Positions 42,229 through 53,729 are shown, numbered from the stretch's first letter. The stretch is DNA of 64,000 nucleotides from Streptomyces sp. LaPpAH-108 (GCF_000373625.1 NZ_KB891994.1:620001-684000), one strand, 5' to 3'. Notes: generated from the letters alone by a model not told the origin. Numbers and translations are program-made.

Positions 42229-43278
42229 TCACTTGGCCGCCTTCTCGGCGAACTCGGTGGTGTACGTCTTCTCCAGGTCCACGTCGGCGTTCTTGATGTT
42301 CGGGTTGAAGGCCTTGAGGACCTTCTCGACGGTCTCGGGCCCGTTCTCGGGCATCACGCCGTCCTTGGTGAACATCGGCAGCGTGCTCTTGATCGCCTCG
42401 GCGTAGAGCTTCTTGTCGCCCTGGGAGTAGTCGGCGGGCATCTTCGCGGCGATCTGGTCGGCACTGTGCGAGGACATCCACCGCAGCGTGCGGACGAACG
42501 CGTCGGCCAGCTTCTGCACGGTCGCCTTGTGGCTGTTCACCCAGTCGGTGCGCATGTACAGGCTGGAGGAGGGGTACGGCCCGCCGAGCGCCTTCTGTGA
42601 CCCCTCGGGTGTGCGCATGTCGACCAGGACGCTGCCGGCCTTCTTCTCCAGGATCGTCGCGACGGTCGGGTCGGTCGTCATGCCCGCGTCGATGGAGCCC
42701 TTCTGGAGCGCGGCGATGAACGTCGGCCCCGCGCCGACCGCGACCGGGCTGAACTCGTTGACCTTCACGCCGTGCTTGACCGCGAGGTACTTGGTGAGGA
42801 AGTCGGTGGACGACCCCAGGCCGGTGACCCCGAGCTTGCGGCCCTTGAAGTCGCCGGGCGAGGTGATCTCGCCCTTCCGCTTGGCCGAGACCACCTCCAC
42901 CTCGCCGGGCGCCTGCGAGAACTGCACCACGGACTCCACCGACTTGCCCTTCACCTGGAGGTCGAGGGTGTGGTCGTAGAAGCCGACGCAGCCCTGGACC
43001 TGGCCGGAGACGAGCGCGGTCTCGGCCTGGACCCCGGCGGGCTCGGTCAGCAGCTCCACGTCGAGCCCGGCGTCGCGGAAGTAGCCGAGGCGCTGGGTGA
43101 GCATCGCGGGCAGGTAGATGACCTTGTCCAGGCCGCCGACCATGATCTTGACCTTCTCGCCGTTGCCGCCGCTGCCCGACGAGGTCGTACCGGCCACCTC
43201 GTTGGCGCAGGCGGTGAGGGAGGAGACGGCGAGCAGACAGGCGGTGGCGAGGGAGGCGTAGCGGGCGCGGGTGCGCAT
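42229..43278 (-). CDS. ABC transporter substrate-binding lipoprotein (NitT/TauT type)
   Basis: A 349-residue periplasmic-type binding lipoprotein of the SsuA/THI5-like family. The lipobox is LTAC with lipidated Cys24. The fold starts VKIMVGGLDKVIYLPAMLTQRLGYF, and GVTGLGSSTDFLTKYL is the ligand-contacting segment. Relatives bind nitrate, sulfonates, taurine or thiamine precursors; the substrate is not evident. The ATG at 43278 is preferred because AAGGA lies 9-10 nt upstream. It is the last gene of the three-gene operon. Confidence 0.9.
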   Translation of the reverse strand: MRTRARYASLATACLLAVSSLTACANEVAGTTSSGSGGNGEKVKIMVGGLDKVIYLPAMLTQRLGYFRDAGLDVELLTEPAGVQAETALVSGQVQGCVGFYDHTLDLQVKGKSVESVVQFSQAPGEVEVVSAKRKGEITSPGDFKGRKLGVTGLGSSTDFLTKYLAVKHGVKVNEFSPVAVGAGPTFIAALQKGSIDAGMTTDPTVATILEKKAGSVLVDMRTPEGSQKALGGPYPSSSLYMRTDWVNSHKATVQKLADAFVRTLRWMSSHSADQIAAKMPADYSQGDKKLYAEAIKSTLPMFTKDGVMPENGPETVEKVLKAFNPNIKNADVDLEKTYTTEFAEKAAK

Positions 43279-43347
43279 GGGAGTCACGTCCTTGTGAGCG
43301 GGGGCGCGGAATGCGGGGCGGGTCGGGTCGGGAACGGAGCGGAGCGG

Positions 43348-44211
43348 TCACTGCTCGGAGTTCGAGGGCTTCCAGCGGAAGATGCGGCGCTCCGCGAAGG
43401 TCAGCAGTCCCTCCGCGAGCAGGGCCACGACCGCGAGGATGACCATCGCGGCGTACACACCGGCGGAGTTGAGGGTGCCCTGCGACTGGGCGACGAGCAG
43501 GCCGATGCCGCGGGTGGCGCCGATGTACTCGCCCACGATGGCGCCGATCAGCGCGAAGCCGAAGCTGACGTGCAGGCTGGTGAAGATCCACGAGGTGGCC
43601 GAGGGGATGACCACCTGGAGGGTCACCTGCCGGTCGCTCGCGCCGAGCATCCGCGCGTTGGAGACGAGGTTGCGGTCCACCTCGCGGGCGCCCTGGAAGG
43701 CGTTGAAGAACACCGGGAAGAAGACGAGCACCACGGCGGAGGCGACCTTGGAGGCCGGGCCGAGCCCGAACCAGATCAGGAAGACCGGTGCCAGGACGAT
43801 CCGGGGAATCGAGTTGAGCACCTTGATGTATGGACCAAGCAGATCGGCGAGGAAGGCGACCCGGCCGAGCGCGATACCGAGGACGACACCGCCCGCGACC
43901 CCGATGAACCAGCCGAGCAGCGCCTCGTACAGCGTGTACCAGATCTGCTCGCCCAGCGAACCGAGCGCCGTTCCGTGCAGGGTCCAGGACTGGATCTGGT
44001 CCCAGATGGCCGACGGCATCGAGAAGTTGAACGGATCAATGATGTTCGCGCGGGACAACCCCTCCCACAGGCCGAGCACGGCCACGAGGAGCAGCACCCG
44101 GGCGGCCACGACGACCGCCTTGCGCCTGCGGGCGGCGCGTGCCCGCGACTGCGCGCGGTCCGGGGTCTTGGCGGTGGTGACCAGGGGCGTGGACAGGGTC
44201 TCAGGCGACAT
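43348..44211 (-). CDS. ABC transporter permease (NitT/TauT type)
   Basis: A 287-residue permease with about six membrane segments. The EAA loop, contacting the ATPase, is near 190-215, and EYIGATRGIGLLVAQSQG is the family signature near 238. The ATG at 44211 has GAGGTG 6 nt upstream, which decides it over a start 18 nt earlier. It overlaps the end of the ATPase gene by 11 nt. Confidence 0.92.
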   Translation of the reverse strand: MSPETLSTPLVTTAKTPDRAQSRARAARRRKAVVVAARVLLLVAVLGLWEGLSRANIIDPFNFSMPSAIWDQIQSWTLHGTALGSLGEQIWYTLYEALLGWFIGVAGGVVLGIALGRVAFLADLLGPYIKVLNSIPRIVLAPVFLIWFGLGPASKVASAVVLVFFPVFFNAFQGAREVDRNLVSNARMLGASDRQVTLQVVIPSATSWIFTSLHVSFGFALIGAIVGEYIGATRGIGLLVAQSQGTLNSAGVYAAMVILAVVALLAEGLLTFAERRIFRWKPSNSEQ

Positions 44212-45016
44212 GCGCGGCACCTCGCTCACGGGTGATACGGACCTCTTCGCCGAGGGAGGACCAGATCTCGCGGTAGATCTCGATGAACCGCGGCTCCAGG
44301 CGCACCGACTCGACCTTGCGCGGGCGGGGCAGGTCGATGTCGAAGACCTGCTTCACGGTCGCGGGCCCGGCGGTCATCACCACGACTTTGTCGGCCAGGG
44401 CGATGGACTCCTCCAGGTCGTGGGTGACGAACACGACGGAGGCGCCGGTGCCCTCCCACAGCTCCAGCAGCTCGTCGGACATCAGTGCCCGGGTCTGCAC
44501 GTCGAGCGCGGAGAACGGCTCGTCCATGAGCAGGATCTCGGGGTCGTTGACGAAGGTGGCCGCGAGGGCGACGCGCTTGCGCTGACCGCCGGAGAGCTGG
44601 TGCGGATAGCGGTCCTCGAACGCGGCGAGCCCGACCCGGGCCAGCCATGCGCGGGCCTTCTCCTTGGCCTCCGCCTTGGGCACGCCCCGGAAACGGGGGC
44701 CCGCCATCACATTGGCCAGCACGGTCCGCCAGGGGAAGGTGGCGTCCTGCTGGAAGACGAACCCGACCTTGCCGCCGACCCCGTCGACCGGCTCCCCGGC
44801 CACCAGGACCTCGCCCGCGCTGGGCTCCTCAAGGCCGCTGACGAGGGTGAGCGTGGTGGACTTGCCGCAGCCGGTCGGGCCCACGACGGCGACGAACTCG
44901 CCGCGCCCCACGGTCAGGTCCAACTCCCGGACAGCGGTATGCAGTTCGCCGGACGGCGTCCTGAAGTTCTTGGTCGCGCCCCTCAGCTCGATGGCGGGGC
45001 TGGTGTCTGCGCTCAT
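44201..45016 (-). CDS. ABC transporter ATP-binding protein (NitT/TauT type)
   Basis: A 271-residue ATPase. Walker A is GPTGCGKSTT near 46-55, the Q-loop is in FVFQQDATFPW, the signature is LSGGQRKRVALA, Walker B is ILLMDEPFSALD, and the switch His is in VFVTHDLEE. The ATG at 45016 lies 8 nt after a TACCGT hexamer (complement of 45025-45030), so the message may be leaderless. It is the first gene of the operon, divergent from the response regulator. Confidence 0.93.
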   Translation of the reverse strand: MSADTSPAIELRGATKNFRTPSGELHTAVRELDLTVGRGEFVAVVGPTGCGKSTTLTLVSGLEEPSAGEVLVAGEPVDGVGGKVGFVFQQDATFPWRTVLANVMAGPRFRGVPKAEAKEKARAWLARVGLAAFEDRYPHQLSGGQRKRVALAATFVNDPEILLMDEPFSALDVQTRALMSDELLELWEGTGASVVFVTHDLEESIALADKVVVMTAGPATVKQVFDIDLPRPRKVESVRLEPRFIEIYREIWSSLGEEVRITRERGAAHVA

Positions 45017-45057
45017 ACCGAGGGACGGTAGGTGTGGCCCCCGCCACAGCAGCAGTC

Positions 45058-45115
45058 TTGTGAGCGCAACCCGTTCTTTTGCTCGCAAGAGGCTGTTGTG
45101 CTCGTTTTGCTCACG
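45058..45115. repeat. Four TTG-GCTC-like repeats between the ATPase and response regulator genes
   Basis: The sites are 45058-45069 (TTGTGAGCGCAA, inverted form), 45079-45088 (TTGCTCGCAA), 45096-45104 (TTGTGCTCG) and 45107-45115 (TTGCTCACG). They sit upstream of the transporter promoter and of the regulator gene, so they are candidate binding sites for that regulator. Confidence 0.55.
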
Positions 45116-45188
45116 CTAGAACTGCGGAGCCGAAACACGGGCTTAACGCGCGGGCCCCTTGCACGCCGGCCGGGGAAGGGTGGGCCTC

Positions 45189-45881
45189 ATGATTGACGTC
45201 CTGGTGGTGGACGACGACTACCGTGTCGCCGAGATCAACGCCAAGTACGTGGGAAAGGTTCCCGGTTTCCGGGTCACCGCCCGCGCGCACAGCGCCGCCC
45301 AAGCCCTGGCCGCCGTCGAGCGCGGCAGCATCGACCTGGTGCTGCTCGACCACTATCTTCCGGACGGCACCGGCCTCGAACTCGTCCACCGGATGCGGCA
45401 GCACGGCCACAGCGCCGACGTCATCATGATCACGGCGGCGGGCGACGTGACGACCGTCCAGCAGGCCATGCGCCTCGGTGCCCTGCACTACCTGGTCAAG
45501 CCCTTCACCTTCGCCGCCCTGCGCGGACGACTGGACTCCTACGCCGCCCTGCGCCGCACCATGGAGCGCGTCGGCGGCCGTCAGGTGACCGGGCAGGAAC
45601 AGGTCGACCGCATCTTCGGCGCCCTGCGCACCGCCCCGGCCCCCTCCGTGCCGGGTCTGCCCAGCGGCCACTCGGAACCCACCAACGAACTCATCTGCGA
45701 GGTCCTGCACCACGCCGACCACCCGCTGTCGGCCCACGAGGTCGCGGCCCAAACCGGCCTGAGCCGGTCCACCGCCCAGCGCTACCTCCGCCGCCTCGAA
45801 CAGTCCGGCCGCCTGCGCCTCTCCCTCAAGTACGGCGACACCGGCCGCCCCGAGCACCGCTACGCCTGGGTGTCACCCTGA
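45189..45881 (+). CDS. Response regulator, DcuR/CitB type
   Basis: A 230-residue regulator. The receiver domain has VDDD at 7-10, phosphoacceptor Asp54 (VLLDHYLPDG) and Lys in YLVKPF. The C-terminal helix-turn-helix contains LSAHEVAAQTGLSRSTAQRYLRRL, as in DcuR/CitB. The ATG at 45189 is followed directly by the conserved MIDVLVVDDDYRVAEIN. Its likely kinase is encoded at 40500-42182, and the transporter operon between them is the probable target. Confidence 0.92.
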   Translation: MIDVLVVDDDYRVAEINAKYVGKVPGFRVTARAHSAAQALAAVERGSIDLVLLDHYLPDGTGLELVHRMRQHGHSADVIMITAAGDVTTVQQAMRLGALHYLVKPFTFAALRGRLDSYAALRRTMERVGGRQVTGQEQVDRIFGALRTAPAPSVPGLPSGHSEPTNELICEVLHHADHPLSAHEVAAQTGLSRSTAQRYLRRLEQSGRLRLSLKYGDTGRPEHRYAWVSP

Positions 45882-45945
45882 CTCTCCAGGGCGCGGCCTG
45901 ACCGTCCAGGGGCGTGGGGCGGTCGGTGCTGTGAACCACCGGTGC

Positions 45946-47538
45946 TCACACGGCCCCGGCGCCCGTCAGCGAACGCACCTCGGTCTCCGCGAACTTGGCC
46001 TCGTCCGGCACCTCGTCGGAGGTGACCGTGCCCAGCCAGCCCGCCACGAAGCCGAGCGGGATCGAGACGATCCCCGGGTTCTGCAACGGGAAGTACTGGA
46101 AGTCCACGTCCGGGAACAGCGCCCCGGGACTGCCCGACACCACCGGCGACAGCACGACCAGGACCAGCGCCGGAACCAGCCCGCCGTACACGGACCACAC
46201 CGCGCCCCGCGTGGTGAACCCGCGCCAGAACAGCGAGTACAGCAACGCCGGAAGGTTTGCCGACGCGGCCACCGCGAAGGCGAGACCGACCAGGAAGGCG
46301 ACGTTCAGATTGCGGGCCAGCAGCCCCAGCGCGATGGCGACGACCCCGATGAAGGCCGCCGCGACCCGCGCCACGGTCACCTCGCTGCGCACCTTGGCCG
46401 TCGGCCGCCGCAGCGACGCGTACAGATCGTGCGCCACCGACGCCGACGAGGACAGGGTGATCCCGGCGACCACCGCGAGGATCGTCGCGAAGGCCACGGC
46501 CGCCACCACCGCGAACAGGACGGTCCCGCCGGTCGACTCGGCACCGCCGCCCAGGTCGAGCGCGAGCAGTGGAATCGCCGTGTTCCCGGCCGCGTTGGAG
46601 GCGCGCAGCTTGTCCGCGCCGACGACCGCCGTCGCCGCGAACCCAAGGATGATCGCCATCAGGTAGAAGCCGCCGATCAGCCCGATCGACCACACCGTGG
46701 ACCGCCGGGCGGCCCGCGCCGTCGGCACCGTGTAGAAGCGGGACAGGATGTGCGGGAGCCCGGCCGTGCCGAACACCAGCGCAAGCCCCAGGCTGATGAA
46801 GTCCAGCCGTGCCGTCCAGCCCCCGCCGTACTTCAGTCCCGGCGCCAGATACCGCAACCCGTTCCCGCTGCGCTCCGCCGCCGTCACCAGCAGCTGGTTG
46901 AAGTCGCCGTGGAATCGCACCAGCACCATCACGGTCAGCGCGATCGTCCCGACGAGCATCAGGACCGCCTTCACGATCTGGATCCAGGTGGTCGCCCGCA
47001 TCCCGCCCAGGGACACGTAGATCACCATCAGCGCGCCGACCCCGATGACCGTCCACGCCTGCGCGGCCCCGCTGGTGCGCCCGAGCAGCAACGCCACCAG
47101 GCTGCCCGCGCCGACCATCTGCGCCACCAGGTAGAGCACCGACACCGTGACCGAGGACGTCCCGGTCGCGATCCGCACCGGCCGCTCGCTCATCCGCGCG
47201 GCCACCACGTCGGCGAGGGTGAACCGCCCGCAGTTGCGCACCAGTTCCGCCGCGAGGAACAGCACGAGCAGCCACGCCACGAGGAAGCCCACGGCGTACA
47301 GCAGCCCGTCGTAGCCGTACAGCGCGATGAGTCCCGCCACGCCCAGGAAGGAGGCGGCCGACAGATAGTCGCCGGAGATCGCGAACCCGTTCTCCAGCGG
47401 GGTGAAGAGCCGTCCGCCCGCGTAGAACTCCTCCGCCGAACCGTGCCGCCGACGGCCCACCCAGGTCGTGATGGCCAGCGTCACGGCCACGAAGACACTG
47501 AACAGCACCAGTGTCAGCGTCTGGTGATGGCTCGTCAC
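45946..47538 (-). CDS. Sodium:solute symporter, ActP-like
   Basis: A 530-residue symporter of the SSS family with about 13 membrane segments, similar to cation/acetate permease ActP. SSS features: EEFYAGGRLFTPLENGFAISGDYLSAASFLG near 36-66 and GTAGLPHILSRFYTVP near 255-270. Acetate, propionate or another monocarboxylate are likely substrates. The GTG at 47538 overlaps the DUF485 stop by 4 nt, the usual ActP pairing. Confidence 0.9.
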   Translation of the reverse strand: MTSHHQTLTLVLFSVFVAVTLAITTWVGRRRHGSAEEFYAGGRLFTPLENGFAISGDYLSAASFLGVAGLIALYGYDGLLYAVGFLVAWLLVLFLAAELVRNCGRFTLADVVAARMSERPVRIATGTSSVTVSVLYLVAQMVGAGSLVALLLGRTSGAAQAWTVIGVGALMVIYVSLGGMRATTWIQIVKAVLMLVGTIALTVMVLVRFHGDFNQLLVTAAERSGNGLRYLAPGLKYGGGWTARLDFISLGLALVFGTAGLPHILSRFYTVPTARAARRSTVWSIGLIGGFYLMAIILGFAATAVVGADKLRASNAAGNTAIPLLALDLGGGAESTGGTVLFAVVAAVAFATILAVVAGITLSSSASVAHDLYASLRRPTAKVRSEVTVARVAAAFIGVVAIALGLLARNLNVAFLVGLAFAVAASANLPALLYSLFWRGFTTRGAVWSVYGGLVPALVLVVLSPVVSGSPGALFPDVDFQYFPLQNPGIVSIPLGFVAGWLGTVTSDEVPDEAKFAETEVRSLTGAGAV

Positions 47539-48005
47539 AGGGCACCTCCCCGGACGCCTCGGGTCAATTCCTGGGTGTCCCAGCGCAGTTCCAGCGCGGC
47601 CCGGTCCCGGCGCAGCCGCGCGTGCCGGGCGTAGGCCCAGGTGAGCAGGAAGGTGCTGACGAACTGCCCGAGCCCCGCGAGCATTCCCACGTTCAACGCC
47701 CCGGCCACGGGCCTGGCCATGAAGCCCGGCGCGGCGGTCGCGGTGACCACGTACCCCACGTACCAGAGGAAGAAGGCCGCGACCGCCGGAACCACGAACC
47801 GCCGGTACCGGCTGCGTACTTCCTGGAACGCCTCGCTCCGCTGCACCTCGAGATACACATCCCGGGCCCGGACGGTCACCGCCTCGGCCTCACCGCGCGC
47901 GGCCGGCACGGTCGGAGCGGGGCGGCCCACTCCGTCCAGGTCGGCGCGGCCGGTGGTCTGCGTGTCGTGCCAAGGGTCCTCGTGCCGGACATCGGGGGAA
48001 GTCAC
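47535..48005 (-). CDS. DUF485 family membrane protein
   Basis: A 156-residue small membrane protein that commonly pairs with ActP-type symporters. After a charged N-terminus, the DUF485 core has VQRSEAFQEVRSRYRRFVVP then two membrane segments (near 75-97 and 107-130) and a basic tail. The start is uncertain: the GTG at 48005 has AGGAAGAG upstream, whereas the ATG at 48083 has no clear ribosome site. A following NarL-type operon may share the promoter region. Confidence 0.78.
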   Translation of the reverse strand: MTSPDVRHEDPWHDTQTTGRADLDGVGRPAPTVPAARGEAEAVTVRARDVYLEVQRSEAFQEVRSRYRRFVVPAVAAFFLWYVGYVVTATAAPGFMARPVAGALNVGMLAGLGQFVSTFLLTWAYARHARLRRDRAALELRWDTQELTRGVRGGAL

Positions 48006-48157
48006 GCCCTGCTCTTCCTGGTTGTCGGCCGCACCGTGGGGGCTCTCCTCGGCCCCGCGGGTCCGGCCGTTGCTCGACTGCATACCCAAGGATGGACAGA
48101 TCGGGAAGATCCCCGACAGCTCCTGCCGTACCACTTCACCCCATCAGGTGAGGTAAG

Positions 48158-48847
48158 TCACTCTGCTCTCGGTCGCACCAGTCGTTTCGCGTAGGCGTAA
48201 CGCACCGCCTGCGCACGGTCCTTGAGCCCCGTCTTCGCGAACAGGTTGTTGATGTGCGTCTTCACCGTCGCCGTGGAGACGTGCAACGTGTGCGCGATCT
48301 CCTGGTTGGTGAGCCCGTCCGCGATCAGCACCAGCACCTCGATCTCCCGCGCGGTGAGCCCGTCGGGTGCCTCGGGCGGCTGAGGCGCGGCGGCGACCTC
48401 GGTCTCCGACAGCCGCTCCAGTAGACGGCGTTGGACACTCGGCGCGAGCCCCGCGTCTCCCGACAGGACGCTCTCCACCGCCCGCACGATCTCGTCCCCG
48501 CCCGCGTCCTTGGTGAGATAGCCCCGCGCTCCCGCGCGCAGCGCCGCGAACAGCGAGTCGTCGTCCGCGAAGGTGGTCAGCACCACGACCTGCGTCCTCG
48601 GATACCGGCCACGGATGATCCGGGTCGCCTCCACCCCGTCGCAACGGGGCATCCGCAGGTCCATCAGCACCACGTCCGGGTCGAGTTCACCGACGAGCCG
48701 CACCGCGTCCTCGCCGTCCCGCGCCGAGCCGACGACCTCCAGACCGGGCAGCAGCCCGAGCAGCATCACGATGCCCTCCCGCACGACGGTCTGGTCGTCG
48801 GCGACCACCACGCGCGCGGCCTTCCGTCCGCCGTCCGTCCCTGTCAT
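48158..48847 (-). CDS. NarL/LuxR-family response regulator
   Basis: A 229-residue regulator. The receiver domain has DD at 17-18, Asp63 (VVLMDLRMP) and Lys in YLTKDAG. The C-terminal LuxR helix-turn-helix has LTAREIEVLVLIADGLTNQEIAHTL. Its ATG overlaps the stop of the kinase gene (ATGA). The target could be the ActP-like genes next to it or its own operon. Confidence 0.94.
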   Translation of the reverse strand: MTGTDGGRKAARVVVADDQTVVREGIVMLLGLLPGLEVVGSARDGEDAVRLVGELDPDVVLMDLRMPRCDGVEATRIIRGRYPRTQVVVLTTFADDDSLFAALRAGARGYLTKDAGGDEIVRAVESVLSGDAGLAPSVQRRLLERLSETEVAAAPQPPEAPDGLTAREIEVLVLIADGLTNQEIAHTLHVSTATVKTHINNLFAKTGLKDRAQAVRYAYAKRLVRPRAE

Positions 48848-49995
48848 ACGGGCACCTTCAATGTCACCGCGAACCCCTTCTCGTCCGGTCCCGCGTCCAG
48901 CGAGCCGCCCAGCAGTTCGGCGCGCTCCCGCATACCGAGCAGACCGTATCCGCCGCCGGACCGGGCGAGTTCTCCCGGACGGCCCCCGGCGTCGCGGACG
49001 TCCAGCGTCACCTCGCGCTCGCCGTAGTCCAGCCGGACCCGCACGGTGGCGCCCCGGGCGTGCTTACGGACGTTCGTCATCGCCTCCTGGGCCACCCGGC
49101 GCACGGCCTGGGAGCACTCGGCCGACAGCGGTCTGCGCTCACCCGTGACGGTGACCTCGGCGCCGTCGGTCCCGCTGACGAGGCCGGTCAGGAACTCCTC
49201 CAGCGGGCTCAGTTCACCGCGCAGCGCCGACAGCGCCTGCCGGGTCTCGTCGAGCCCGTCCCGTGCCATCCCCCGTGCCGCCACCACCCGCTCCAGGATC
49301 TGCTCCCGGTCGGCGCCGCGTTCGATGAGCAGCCGGGCCGCCTCCAGGTGGACCAGCTGCGCGGAGAGGCTGTGGGCCAGCACGTCGTGGATCTCCCGGG
49401 CGATCCTGGCCCGCTCGCCCAGCGCCGCCGACTCCGCCTCGGCCTCCCGCGCGGCCCGCTCCTGGGCGAGCAGCCGCTGTGTGTTGCCCCGGGACTCCGC
49501 GTCCAGCCGCAGGACGTACCCGGCGAGGGCCATCCCCGTCACGGTGGCGGCGGTGGTCAGCCACACGTCGTTGTTGAACGCGGAGTACGAGGCGAGCGCC
49601 ACCGCCGCCACCGGTACGGCGGCTCCGAGCGGCAGTCGCTGGAGTGCCGTGATCCCGCAGGCGCACCAGATCACCAGGGCGGGCCCGCCGAATCCGGTGG
49701 CCTGCCCGAGGACCGCGATGCCCAGCAGCACGGACATGAGCGCCAGCGAGGAGACGAGCCGGTGTGCGTAGGTGGTCCGGAAGAAGCCCCACGCGGCGAC
49801 GGCCGTGAGCAGGACCACGACGACGGCGACAGCCGCGCCCGCGATGGTCAGGTGTCTCCGGCTGAAAGCTCCCCACAGGAGAAGGGCGAGCAACAGCAGC
49901 CTGACACCTCGGGAGTACAGCCGCTTGGCCTGGGAGGTACCGCTGCGGCCCAGCGCCTCGCGGGACGGCCAGCGGGTCCAGATGTTCTCTTTCAC
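48844..49995 (-). CDS. Sensor histidine kinase, NarX/DesK type (HisKA_3)
   Basis: A 383-residue kinase with about five to six membrane segments in residues 30-165 and no large extracellular domain, so it probably senses within the membrane. A coiled coil (165-195) leads to His203 in REIHDVLAHSLSAQ. The ATPase domain has EAMTNVRKHARGA and GYGLLGMRERAELLGG. The GTG at 49995 overlaps the preceding stop by 4 nt. Confidence 0.93.
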   Translation of the reverse strand: MKENIWTRWPSREALGRSGTSQAKRLYSRGVRLLLLALLLWGAFSRRHLTIAGAAVAVVVVLLTAVAAWGFFRTTYAHRLVSSLALMSVLLGIAVLGQATGFGGPALVIWCACGITALQRLPLGAAVPVAAVALASYSAFNNDVWLTTAATVTGMALAGYVLRLDAESRGNTQRLLAQERAAREAEAESAALGERARIAREIHDVLAHSLSAQLVHLEAARLLIERGADREQILERVVAARGMARDGLDETRQALSALRGELSPLEEFLTGLVSGTDGAEVTVTGERRPLSAECSQAVRRVAQEAMTNVRKHARGATVRVRLDYGEREVTLDVRDAGGRPGELARSGGGYGLLGMRERAELLGGSLDAGPDEKGFAVTLKVPV

Positions 49996-50555
49996 ACGCG
50001 CTCCTTCCAGGCCGGCCGCGTCCCGTCACCGTACGTCGGGGACGGGCCGGTGGTGGAGCCCGGGCTGCCGGGCGCGCTGCCGGGCGAGACGGTCGCCGAG
50101 TCCAGCGACCGGGCCCGCCAGATCACGACCCCGGTGCGGACCAGCAGGGTCGCGGCGAGACCGAGCATGAGCGCGGAACTGTCCTGGTGGACACCGAAGC
50201 CGCGGCCGAGCGCGAAGAGACCGCCCCGCAGGGCTATGCCCACGACCCACACCAGCCCGCTCGCCTTGGTGCTCTTCGTCCAGACGACGCCGTCCTCCGC
50301 CCTCCAGAGCTGGGAGGTCCACGCCCACCCGGCGCCGATGGCCAGGCCGATGACGATCTCCACGGCGAGCAGGGCGGCCGAGCCGACGCGGTGGTGGTCG
50401 TCGAGTATGCCCGGGCCGCGCAGCGCCATGAAGGCGAGGATCGCGGGCAGCAGCCACCAGCGCCGGTCGGTGTCGACCGCGCGGGCTCGGAACTGCCGCG
50501 TGATCACAATGGCGGCGATGACCACGATCACCAGCGCGTCGACCAGCCCGGACAT
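49992..50555 (-). CDS. DUF1453-like membrane protein
   Basis: A 187-residue membrane protein with about four segments (near 5-20, 36-50, 62-82 and 100-150), resembling the DUF1453/CcdC-like family. The soluble C-terminal tail is Pro/Ser-rich. It is the first gene of the three-gene operon with the kinase and regulator, so it could be a sensory partner. The ATG is at 50555. Confidence 0.78.
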   Translation of the reverse strand: MSGLVDALVIVVIAAIVITRQFRARAVDTDRRWWLLPAILAFMALRGPGILDDHHRVGSAALLAVEIVIGLAIGAGWAWTSQLWRAEDGVVWTKSTKASGLVWVVGIALRGGLFALGRGFGVHQDSSALMLGLAATLLVRTGVVIWRARSLDSATVSPGSAPGSPGSTTGPSPTYGDGTRPAWKERV

Positions 50556-50721
50556 GGCTGCCTCCGTGAGCGAGAAGGGGATTCGGCGGCGAGCGCTGCC
50601 GATGCCTTCGAAGGTACGGAAATCCGGGAGCCGGGAGATCGGAGCGGGGGTGGATCATGGGTGGAAACCGGGCACCCCTGTCCTCCACCCACGGGTGGAG
50701 ACGCCCTGGGGGGAAACCCCG

Positions 50722-50761
50722 AAGGGGCGGGGAGGGTCTGCCCAGGCCCTCCCCGCCCCTT
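50722..50761 (-). terminator. Terminator after parE
   Basis: A perfect 15 bp GC stem (50722-50736 with 50747-50761), 10 nt loop, lies 90 nt past the parE stop. The rest of the 50556-50850 gap holds a second short GC hairpin near 50705-50720 and the promoter of the membrane-kinase-regulator operon. Confidence 0.82.
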
Positions 50762-50850
50762 CCCAGCTCGCCACGGCCGCCCGGCACCTCGGGCCGCCCG
50801 GCACTTTCACCCCGCCCGACCGAAGCCCCGGCCGAAGCCGAGCGCAGCGC

Positions 50851-52974
<2,124 letters not shown>

Positions 52975-53413
52975 GCGGTTCGCTCCTCGCTGAATTTCAG
53001 ATGTGCCCCTCATGGGTAAGGGGCAGGCTTCGGTCGCCGCTCAGAGGGTACCGATGCCTGGTAGAGCCGGTGTAACGCCACCCTCGTCGGGGAACTCACC
53101 CTAGTCCACGGTCGTACGGGCGTTCGATCCCTCGATGGAGTGAAGTCCACATCACGTTCCCTTCGAGGCATGAACCATTTAGGCTCCGGGCACGTCCTCA
53201 TGAACAACCGGCAACCCGGCCGGGAGGACCAAGACCCCATGAGCGCGAACCCGTAAGCACACAAGAAACGCACTACGGCACATTCGCCGCCAACCGGCAG
53301 CAGACAGCCACCCGGAAAGATTTTTCCGACGGAAACCCCCGAGCGGGAACGATTTCGGGCTGGTTGGATGTTGACCCTGGTACGACAGCTCGTCGAGCTA
53401 GAGAAGAGGCGAC
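52975..53413. promoter_or_regulatory. Divergent promoter region of parE and the zinc-ribbon gene
   Basis: The 439 bp hold the parE promoter (complement TAGGGT near 53098-53103) and, towards the plus-strand gene, an A/T-rich stretch. It ends in a 13 nt palindrome AGCTCG-T-CGAGCT (53387-53399), just upstream of the GTG. No reading frame with credible codon use was found. Confidence 0.45.
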
Positions 53414-53647
53414 GTGACTACTGTTCTGACCCCCGCGAGCCCCCTGACGGCCGCCGATCGCTGCGACCGCTGCGGCGCCCAGGCATACCTGCGCGTCGTC
53501 CTGCTCAGCGGCGGCGAACTGCTCTTCTGCGCCCATCACGGTCGCAAGTTCGAGCCGGAACTCAAGAAGATCGCCGCTGAGATACAGGACGAGACGGAGC
53601 GGCTGACGTCCCTTCCGGGCACCGCCGCCTCCAACGAAGAGCGCTGA
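53414..53647 (+). CDS. DUF7455 small zinc-ribbon protein
   Basis: A 77-residue protein. CDRCG at 17-21 and CAHHG near 39-43 form a probable four-ligand zinc site, followed by a helix EPELKKIAAEIQDETERL. It belongs to a small actinobacterial family (DUF7455) without known function. The GTG at 53414 follows GAAGAGG. It is flanked by a strong terminator and located between parE and hrdB in the same order as I recall for S. coelicolor. Confidence 0.82.
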   Translation: MTTVLTPASPLTAADRCDRCGAQAYLRVVLLSGGELLFCAHHGRKFEPELKKIAAEIQDETERLTSLPGTAASNEER

Positions 53648-53692
53648 ATCTCGCACCCACCCGACGAGCCAGCCCCGGCACCAGGCCGGTGA

Positions 53693-53729
53693 ACGGGCGG
53701 CCGTTCCCTTCGGGGGAACGGCCGCCCGT
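53693..53729. terminator. Bidirectional terminator
   Basis: A perfect 16 bp stem (53693-53708 with 53714-53729) with a TTCGG loop between the convergent zinc-ribbon and protease genes. Confidence 0.88.
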
